The notes beneath the pieces were generated by a model that saw nothing but the letters and a program-made list of their open reading frames with translations, ran no database searches and had not been told where the DNA came from. Shown here one piece after another: positions 58,577 to 64,000 of a stretch of 64,000 bases of DNA. Made by a program: the position numbers and the translations under genes. Position 1 is the first letter of the stretch, and each line of letters starts with the position of its first letter. Source of the DNA: GCA-003244245 sp035606945 (GTDB lineage Bacteria; Actinomycetota; Actinomycetes; Mycobacteriales; Pseudonocardiaceae); assembly GCA_035606945.1 (NCBI GenBank), contig DATNDR010000078.1, forward strand, positions 26,668-90,667, given 5' to 3'.

Positions 58577-59008
58577 CGTCACACCACCGCCGGAACCCGT
58601 CACAGACCAGGTGAACTCGTCACAGCGAATGTGACGGGTTCGTCTGTGCTCTCAGCTGGGCAAACGCCTTGTGACGGATTGCCGCGGACCCGTCACACCC
58701 GTCACAAACCATGCCTGAAACCGGCCCTTTGAGGACACGCGCTCGGTTGTGACGGGTTCGATCGCGGAACCGGCAAACAACAAGCTGATTTCGCTCGAAG
58801 GAGTTGATCGCCATGCACACAGCCTGCGTGTCGCACGTCTCGATAAGGGGGCCTAGCACGGTCAAAGTGTGACGGTGTGACGGGTCCAGCGCTGGCCCGT
58901 CACACCGTCACAAAGACTGTTTGTGCTGGTAGACGCGCTATCGGGCCGTCACAGACGTGTGACAGTGTGACGGCTACCCGTGACGGCTGTGACGGTCATC
59001 TGTGACGG
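58577..59008. repeat. TGTGACGG octamer array (18 copies)
   Basis: The octamer TGTGACGG or its complement occurs at 58577, 58598, 58618*, 58631, 58671, 58691, 58700, 58749, 58868, 58876, 58897, 58905, 58946, 58958*, 58966, 58979*, 58988 and 59001 (* one mismatch). Ten are in plus and eight in minus orientation. The region follows the integrase stop and has no convincing gene. Chance would give about 0.01 copies of an exact octamer on both strands in this length. It could be a binding array for a replication, transfer or partition protein. Confidence 0.92.
58868..58912. repeat. 45-bp near-perfect dyad in the octamer array
   Basis: Two tandem TGTGACGG octamers plus GTCCAGC face GCTGGC plus two tandem CCGTCACA octamers, with no loop and one missing base in the right arm. 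It could extrude as a cruciform or bind a symmetric protein complex. Confidence 0.9.
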
Positions 59009-59152
59009 GCGTACTGCGCTGATCTGCGTCTCGGCATCGGGTAGAATACTCTTGCTGCTGGGCTAGAACCGGCCGGACCGCCGGGAGCCGAGCGTTCGGG
59101 GGTTACTCGCTCAACCGGCGGCCCAGCCGGGCTTATGGGGGCAGGCGCCAGC

Positions 59153-59386
59153 TCAGCCCAGCCACTCTCCGAGGATGTCGTGCAGCGTCGTCGCGGCCTT
59201 CTCGTCCAGGCGCAGCACACAGCAATTCGCCAAGTGCGGATTGAGCACGATAACGCCGTTTTCCCTAGTCATAAGCAGGTTGGTGAACCCGGCAGCGCCA
59301 TGTGCCTGGCAGGTAGTCATGATCACGCAGCGCTGGCTGGTGCGCGCGTTTTTCTCGTCGCGCCGTAGCAGCGGTTGATCTGCCAT
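59153..59386 (-). CDS. small conserved-type protein of unknown function (77 aa)
   Basis: A 77-residue protein: basic/polar start, then GAAGFTNLLMTRENGVIVLN, PHLANCCVLRLDEKAATTLH and DILGEWLG. The C-terminal part looks like the short unknown proteins often found beside XRE regulators in actinobacteria. ATG 59386 follows GGGAGAG at about 8 nt and starts 1 nt after the stop of the 99-aa gene, so the two are a translational unit. No function is assigned. Confidence 0.65.
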   Translation of the reverse strand: MADQPLLRRDEKNARTSQRCVIMTTCQAHGAAGFTNLLMTRENGVIVLNPHLANCCVLRLDEKAATTLHDILGEWLG

Positions 59387-59387
59387 G

Positions 59388-59687
59388 TCACGGTCTCTCC
59401 CAGTTCAGGACGTCGTTGAGCACATCGAGCGCGCTGCCGTCGATAGTGCGTTGCACGAGGGCTTCCTGCGACACCATCAGCGGGGATGTTCGCGTTCGCC
59501 AGGCGAAACAATCGCAACTGAAGCCCTCAATCTGGATCATGTCAACGCAGGTACCGCTGATCCGGTACCCCACCAGCGGACCATCCACGCCCGGCGCCGC
59601 CCGCAGAAACGTGAAGCCACCAAGCTTGGCCTGATCCAGGAGTCGTTTTGCGATCACCACGTCCGGGCTATCAGTCGTCATCATCAA
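59388..59687 (-). CDS. small protein of unknown function (99 aa)
   Basis: A 99-residue soluble protein: MMMTTDSPDVVIAKRLLDQA, GGFTFLRAAPGVDGPLVGYR, two Cys in FSCDCFAW, and VQRTIDGSALDVLNDVLNWE. I do not recognise a family. The start is one of three ATGs at 59687-59681 with GGATAGTTGATG upstream. First gene of a two-gene unit that diverges from the XRE regulator; a 14-bp palindrome lies 34 bp upstream. Confidence 0.65.
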   Translation of the reverse strand: MMMTTDSPDVVIAKRLLDQAKLGGFTFLRAAPGVDGPLVGYRISGTCVDMIQIEGFSCDCFAWRTRTSPLMVSQEALVQRTIDGSALDVLNDVLNWERP

Positions 59688-59720
59688 CTATCCTCCGCGC
59701 GCTGAGAGGGTCGATGTACC

Positions 59721-59734
59721 GCACAGCGCTGTGC
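59721..59734. promoter_or_regulatory. 14-bp palindrome upstream of the small-gene pair
   Basis: GCACAGCGCTGTGC is a perfect palindrome 34 bp upstream of the 99-aa gene, in the 299-bp divergent gap. It is a candidate operator for the XRE regulator. A second stem, CTCGCGG/CCGCGAG, lies at 59765-59790. Confidence 0.45.
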
Positions 59735-59966
59735 TAGCCCCTGGGATGCCCCTACGTCCTCCGGCTCGCGGGGTGCGCGGGGTCCGCGAGCGTGGCGGCA
59801 GGATCGGCACCGAATCCCCTGCGCCAATCAGGTCACAGAGCCTCATCGCCGCCTCTGCGAATTGCCTGCTCAACACCCTTGATCAACTAGTGATCCCTCC
59901 CTCTGCCCGGCTCTGCCGCCTGCCGCTAGCCTGATCGACACAGATCACCAAGAGAAGAGCTCAGAG

Positions 59967-59983
59967 GTTCACAAGCGTTCACA
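59967..59983 (+). promoter_or_regulatory. GTTCACA direct repeat at the XRE start
   Basis: GTTCACA occurs at 59967 and 59977, one helical turn apart, ending 3 bp before the XRE ATG. Its spacing fits autoregulation by a dimeric HTH protein; no strong ribosome site is otherwise visible here. Confidence 0.4.
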
Positions 59984-59986
59984 GCA

Positions 59987-60688
59987 ATGACGACCGGAGA
60001 AACGCTGAGGGTGGCACGAAACGCCGCCGGGATCAGCTTGTGCGTGATGGCTACCCGCACGCACTACAGCAAGCCCTACCTCAGCATGGTGGAGACTGGC
60101 AAACGAGCGGCAACCACAGATGTGATCAAGGCATACGAGAGAGTGCTCGGCATAGGCCAGTTGGGCGGTGACGTGAACCGTAGGGACGCCTTCAAGGTGG
60201 CTAGCCTGGTCGCCGCAAACGTCAAAATTGCTACCGAGCTAACCGCCAGCATCGCAGGCAACGACCCTGGCCCGCTCGCCGCAGTCCAAACCACGCATGG
60301 CACGGATCTTGCGATAGCGACCCTGGCGGATCGTGGCACGGTGGCGCACCTAAAAAGGTGGCTGAGTGACGGCGATAATCCTGTCTTGCGGGTGAATGCC
60401 GCCGGAATCCTCGCCAAGCTTCCCGGCCAGGTCGAGGCATTCCAGGTAACTGCAGCGCTCACCCGAGACCTCGACGTCCGTCGCCGCTACATGGCCGCCG
60501 TTATCGCCCGTGTCTGCGGACTCGACTGGCCCGTTGCCGCACGGTTCGCTGACGATCCGGCGGGCTTTCCTCAGCCCGTTCTGGTGGCCCAGAGGTTCGC
60601 TCGTGAAGTGGTCAGCGACCGTGACGCAGGCGCGCGGTGGTGTGCCGCTGTGATGCTGCAAACGCTCAGTCCCCTGATTGGAAGGTAA
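59987..60688 (+). CDS. XRE-family HTH regulator
   Basis: A 233-residue regulator. The N-terminal Cro/CI-type HTH is LRVARNAAGISLCVMATRTH then YSKPYLSMVETGKRA. The remainder (about 75-233) is all-helical, with HEAT-like text LKRWLSDGDNPVLRVNAAGI then LAKLPGQ and RDLDVRRRYMAAVIARVC. It may sense an unknown partner or ligand and regulate the island. Its stop is 2 nt before the PPC gene start. Confidence 0.85.
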   Translation: MTTGETLRVARNAAGISLCVMATRTHYSKPYLSMVETGKRAATTDVIKAYERVLGIGQLGGDVNRRDAFKVASLVAANVKIATELTASIAGNDPGPLAAVQTTHGTDLAIATLADRGTVAHLKRWLSDGDNPVLRVNAAGILAKLPGQVEAFQVTAALTRDLDVRRRYMAAVIARVCGLDWPVAARFADDPAGFPQPVLVAQRFAREVVSDRDAGARWCAAVMLQTLSPLIGR

Positions 60689-60690
60689 GC

Positions 60691-61020
60691 GTGGTTGTCA
60701 TCGAGATCCGCAATGCTGAGCTGATGGAAGCCGTGGCCAAGGAAGCCAAGCGCCTCGATATCACCAACGGAGCAATCGTTAGCCTCATCGGCGCCGTGGA
60801 CAGCTTCACCATCTCCACCATGCCGAAGCACGACGCCACCAAGGACATTATCACCGATTACCACCTACCAGCCGAGATGACAGGTATCGGAGAGATCACC
60901 AACGGCACGGTCCACATTCACGCCGTCATGGCCATCGAAGGTGACCAAGCAATCGCGGGTCACCTGCACCGCGCAGAAATTGGCACCTTTTTCGGGCGCG
61001 CCTACGTCATCCCCTGTTGA
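60691..61020 (+). CDS. PPC/DUF296-domain protein
   Basis: A 109-residue protein equal to one PPC (plant and prokaryote conserved, DUF296) domain: AKRLDITNGAIVSLIGAVDS, MTGIGEITNGTVHIHAVMAI and GHLHRAEIGTFFGRAYVI, with the His residues that bind metal in bacterial homologs. The domain forms trimers and joins DNA-binding partners in plants. GTG 60691 with GGAAGG at 5 nt is preferred. It is coupled to the XRE gene, suggesting a shared regulatory complex. Function in bacteria is unproven. Confidence 0.85.
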   Translation: MVVIEIRNAELMEAVAKEAKRLDITNGAIVSLIGAVDSFTISTMPKHDATKDIITDYHLPAEMTGIGEITNGTVHIHAVMAIEGDQAIAGHLHRAEIGTFFGRAYVIPC

Positions 61021-61131
61021 TGGGGGCGACACGTTGGCGGAACACGCCCCGTTGGCTAGACGCTGAGGGTGACAATGGGCAGGGAATCAACGGGAATGCA
61101 TCAGCGATGACAAAGGTCGACGGGAGATTAC

Positions 61132-62823
61132 GTGGTTAACAAGATTCGATTACGACAAGTTGAGCACGCTCTCCTGCGAGAGTATGAAACGCTACTCGAT
61201 CTGAACGATGTCGCCTCAGCTAGCGAGGAACAGCGAAACAAGGTGTTCCGCACCAGAGCTCTTGCCGCGGAAGCAGTCCGTATCTCGGCGAGGGTTACAC
61301 ATGCCGACGCCGCCGCGTCCGTAACCGACGGTTCGGGCGATAATGGAATTGATGCCCTCTATGTCGATGAGCGCAATTCTAGGATTTTTCTAGTTCAGTC
61401 GAAGTGGCACTCGAGCGATGGAACTATCGGCATCGGCGAAGCCCACGCTTTCCGTCAAGGCTTCAAAGACTTGACAGACGAAAACTACGATCGCTTCAAT
61501 CTGAAGATTCAGGCGATGAGAGAACAAGTCAGCGCAGCGTTAAATGATTCCGAGCTCGTGCTAGAAATGATCGTTGTGACCACTGGGAATTCGCAGATTT
61601 CGAAAGAGGTACAGCGGGTGTTCGATGATCTCCTCGAGGAGATAAATCAAGACGAGGAAATGCTAGCGCTTACAATCTGGGGGCTCGACGAACTCCGCGC
61701 TCAATTAGTAATTGAAACCGGCGGAGCTAGAGTCGACCTCATGGGTGTCGGCATCAAAAATTACGGTCTTGTCACTGAGCCATACCTCGCATACTACGGC
61801 GTTGTAGACGGCTCAACATTAAAAGACTGGCACGATCGACATGGCGACATTCTCTTTAGTAAGAATATCAGAAAAGCGCTCGGCTCGACAGTGGTCAATG
61901 ATTCTCTCGCAGAGACAATAGTCGAAGCTCCAGAAAAATTCTGGTACTACAACAATGGTGTGACTATTCTATGTGAAAGCATCAGTAAGCGAGCTAAGGG
62001 TGCGTCTACCCGCAATTATGGCGAGTTTGACTTGCGCGGTGCAAGCGTCGTCAACGGCGCCCAAACAGTTGCGAGTATCGCCAGTGCGCTCACACAGGTG
62101 CCAGAAAACACACCTATTATTCCAAAAGTCTGGGTCCGCGCCATCTCTCTTGAAGGTTGCCCACCAGGATTCGAGGCCGACGTAACGCGCGCTACAAACA
62201 CGCAGAATTCTGTGGAAAGTCGCGACTTTGTTTCCCTTGATGATGAACAGTTACGCTTACGTACAGATTTTCGTCTATCGCTGGGGAAAAATTATGCAAT
62301 CAAGCGTGGAGAGAAGGACCCATTACAGGACGATGGATGCTCGGTGACGGACGCAGCCGTGGCCTTGGCGTGCATGCAACCGGACGTTTCTTTAGCTGTG
62401 ATTGCGAAAAGTACTCCAGGCCGCCTGTGGGATATGCAAGGTAAATACTACCGCCAGCTGTTCAATCCGCAAACAAATGCATATACGGTTTGGCGAGCAG
62501 TTTGTACTATGCGACAGGTTGAAAGTGTTCTGCGTGAGCTACGATTTCGCGCTCCGGAAGGTCGGCCGCGGGCGTTGATCGTTCAAGGTAATCGGGTAGT
62601 TCTGTGGGGAGTATTTAAACGCCTAAACCTCTCGCGCATCAGCGACCCAGACCTCGATTGGAACGAAACGAAGGAAGCCATCAATAAAGCCACGATTGAT
62701 GTCCATAATAAATTGGGCATGGAAGTCGAGCGTCTTTTTCCGTATAATTACATAACCAGCCTCTTCAAGAACTCGACCCGGTGTCGCGAATTGGCTGCTC
62801 ACCTACTCGCAGAGGGCCATTGA
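61132..62823 (+). CDS. AIPR-family abortive-infection protein
   Basis: A 563-residue protein of the AIPR (abortive infection phage resistance) family, recognised from FWYYNNGVTILCES and GASVVNGAQTVASI. The N-terminal domain holds GDNGIDALYVDE followed by IFLVQSKWH, a D-x(n)-QxK arrangement (Asp74, Gln89, Lys91) as in Mrr-like nucleases. That suggests DNA or RNA cleavage on infection. The gene is AT-richer with non-host codon use. GTG 61132 has GGGAGA at 5 nt. It is preceded by a 111-bp gap and seems to have its own promoter. Confidence 0.88.
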   Translation: MVNKIRLRQVEHALLREYETLLDLNDVASASEEQRNKVFRTRALAAEAVRISARVTHADAAASVTDGSGDNGIDALYVDERNSRIFLVQSKWHSSDGTIGIGEAHAFRQGFKDLTDENYDRFNLKIQAMREQVSAALNDSELVLEMIVVTTGNSQISKEVQRVFDDLLEEINQDEEMLALTIWGLDELRAQLVIETGGARVDLMGVGIKNYGLVTEPYLAYYGVVDGSTLKDWHDRHGDILFSKNIRKALGSTVVNDSLAETIVEAPEKFWYYNNGVTILCESISKRAKGASTRNYGEFDLRGASVVNGAQTVASIASALTQVPENTPIIPKVWVRAISLEGCPPGFEADVTRATNTQNSVESRDFVSLDDEQLRLRTDFRLSLGKNYAIKRGEKDPLQDDGCSVTDAAVALACMQPDVSLAVIAKSTPGRLWDMQGKYYRQLFNPQTNAYTVWRAVCTMRQVESVLRELRFRAPEGRPRALIVQGNRVVLWGVFKRLNLSRISDPDLDWNETKEAINKATIDVHNKLGMEVERLFPYNYITSLFKNSTRCRELAAHLLAEGH

Positions 62824-62845
62824 GGTGTTCGCAGCTGTATAAGAA

Positions 62846-62869
62846 CGATCGAGATTTTTTTCTTGGTCG
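62846..62869 (+). terminator. hairpin after the AIPR gene
   Basis: CGATCGAGA pairs with TCTTGGTCG (9 pairs, two G-U) around a T6 loop, 22 bp after the stop. It is a plausible end of the AIPR transcript. The rest of 62870-63159 shows no credible gene; it holds the right-hand arm-type site. Confidence 0.4.
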
Positions 62870-63046
62870 GGGGTTAGTTAACCGTAGGGGCTGCGCCGAC
62901 AGCACGTGGTCCAGCGGGTTCCGCTGATCCAGCAGTGCGGTGTGCGGCTGGCTATCGGGTGGTACTGGTGACGGCTGATCCCGGGCCCCCGGCGAGTCGA
63001 TCCACCGTGCTCCAGACGACGGCCCCCGCTATGCTCACGTGGATCT

Positions 63047-63067
63047 TGTCCATTGAACTGTCCATTA
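63047..63067. repeat. right-hand copy of TGTCCAT-N6-GTCCATTA
   Basis: It has the same two halves and 6-bp spacer as 57262-57282, preceded in both by GATCT. It lies 92 bp inside attR, in direct orientation relative to the left copy. Confidence 0.6.
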
Positions 63068-63159
63068 ACCGTGGTCATTTGGGTGCTCTTGGCGCCTCTG
63101 CGACGAAACCAGGGCAGGCAAAATCCCAGGTAGTGCCCCCCTGAACGGGTGGACTTCGC

Positions 63160-63204
63160 ACTCTTAATCAGCGGGTTCGGGGTTCGAGTCCCTGGCGGCG
63201 CACC
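63160..63204 (+). repeat. attR core (duplicated 3' tRNA-Lys fragment)
   Basis: 45 bp identical to the 3' part of tRNA-Lys, starting in the anticodon loop. It has no 5' half and cannot form a tRNA, so it is an attachment-site duplicate, not a second tRNA gene. Confidence 0.93.
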
Positions 63205-63276
63205 GTCTACGCACGTCATGCGGCACCAGCCGAACGACCGTCAAGATCACAGGACACTTTTCGGACACTTTTCACC

Positions 63277-64000
63277 TCACAGGTCTCCGGACCCCAGCAA
63301 CTTTCCGAAAACGTCAGCGGTCTGCCGGTCGATCAGCTTGCGCCCGAGATAACGATCCTGTGTCATGCTGATCTTGGAGGGGCCCAGCTGCTCACTGCTC
63401 TTCCGGGTGGACACGTCGGCATCATCGAGGAAGCTGGCCACGGTCGTGCGAAGCGTGTGGCGTGACGATGGCAAGACGACACCGCTTGAGCATCGTCACA
63501 GCCCAACTCGGTAGCGGGATCATCCGCTCGCCGCTCGTGCCGGACTTGGTGGACGGCAGCTGCAACAGCCCGACGCCCGTGCGGCGGACCAATCGCCAGC
63601 GCACGTCGACAGTGGCGTGTTCAAGGTCGATCTCGTCCCAGCCAATGGCGAGGCATTCCCCGATCCGGCATCCGGTCGCCAGCGTCATCAACGACAGATC
63701 CGGCAGATCCCACACTCGGGCCGGCTCGCTAGCGTCCAGTGCGGCAAGCCAGTGTTGGCGTTCCTCGGCGGTCAGGGCTCGGGGCTTTCGCCGAGGGGTG
63801 CCCTCAATTCGGGCTGTCTCGCGCACTGGATTGATCGTCACCGCGCCGTGCCGAGCTGCCAGGCGCATCAGGCCAGAGATCACAATCTTCGCTGTCCGCG
63901 CTCCGCTGACGGTTTTGACCTTGATTGCTGCCAATACCGATCGACGGCGGGGGTGTCGACCTCTCGCACACGCGGCGCACCCAGCGCCGGCCTGACATGT
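63277..64000 (-). pseudogene. tyrosine integrase remnant, frameshifted and deleted
   Basis: On the reverse strand the frames join into an integrase. At the edge comes RPALGAPRVREVDTPAVDRY; after a frame change near 63935 come AAIKVKTVSGARTAKIVISG and PRALTAEERQHWLAAL with TGCRIGECLAIGW (catalytic Arg). The second break is near 63480, where about 50 residues of the usual core are missing, then SSRHTLRTTVASFLDDAD (H-x-x-R) and SMTQDRYLGR (Tyr). The usual LGH is LGP. It is not related closely to the intact integrase and probably marks an older insertion. Confidence 0.7.

Noticed and set aside
58620..58865. 81-codon reverse frame in the octamer array
   Set aside because: It is largely translation of the repeated octamers, with no ribosome site or domain.
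58577..59008. CRISPR array
   Set aside because: The repeat unit is 8 bp with irregular spacing and both orientations, and there are no cas genes.
59688..59876. 62-codon reverse frame in the XRE divergent gap
   Set aside because: Overlaps the palindrome and stem in the promoter region, low-complexity Pro/Arg text; I treat the gap as regulatory.
63160..63204. Second tRNA-Lys gene
   Set aside because: Only the 3' half is present; there is no acceptor 5' strand or D arm, so it is an att duplicate.
62878..63219. 113-codon reverse frame near attR
   Set aside because: Its start is antisense to the duplicated tRNA end, and the rest has no protein-like features or ribosome site.

Overview
This 64-kb window is chromosomal DNA from a high-GC Gram-positive actinobacterium. 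The gene content points to the Pseudonocardiales/Mycobacteriales branch: MoxR-RipA next to aconitase, the ergothioneine genes egtABCD, F420 synthesis gene fbiC, an IniA/IniC dynamin-like pair with an IniR-type LuxR regulator, an LdtMt2-like L,D-transpeptidase, GTG starts and many ATGA/GTGA overlaps between genes. No species can be named from the sequence alone.

Layout. 1-7.7 kb: DUF58 (partial), moxR, a RipA-type NlpC/P60 hydrolase, an acyl-CoA synthetase and aconitase, an order resembling the M. tuberculosis Rv1475c-Rv1480 region. 7.8-14.3 kb: an SDR, a GH15 hydrolase and a four-gene Zn/Mn-type ABC uptake operon with a Zur/Fur-like box. 14.5-19 kb: egtABCD. 19-28 kb: an ABC exporter, a SoxR regulon candidate (soxR diverging from an SDR/QueA-like pair), a TetR remnant, a small HTH protein, an ABC-F protein, an acVLRF1-type peptidyl-tRNA hydrolase and a lycopene cyclase. 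28-36 kb: metal handling (NiCoT permease, DUF305 lipoprotein, csoR-copZ-YtkA-like-copA operon with two CsoR boxes), YceI, a wax-ester-synthase remnant and an NYN-HIT in-frame fusion. 36-48.7 kb: DUF3048, a diguanylate cyclase, fbiC and an IniR / Hsp70-TM / IniA / IniC module. 48.7-57 kb: two CHRD paralogs, a class II aldolase, two bPH2 membrane proteins, oligoribonuclease, tRNA-His, GAF-ANTAR, an alpha/beta hydrolase and an L,D-transpeptidase.

57.1-63.2 kb is a small integrated element. It is inserted in the 3' end of tRNA-Lys(CTT) and bounded by a 45-bp direct repeat. It carries a tyrosine integrase, an array of 18 copies of the octamer TGTGACGG in 432 bp (including a 45-bp dyad), two tiny unknown proteins, an XRE regulator, a PPC/DUF296 protein and a visibly AT-richer AIPR-family abortive-infection gene with an N-terminal nuclease-like motif. 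It has no capsid, replication or transfer genes, so it looks like a satellite-like or mobilizable anti-phage island. A decayed second integrase lies just outside its right end.

Across the core region a hairpin-forming repeat (CCCGATATG / CATGTCGGG arms) occurs five times at three loci, all intergenic. It and the TGTGACGG array are the least explained signals in the window.
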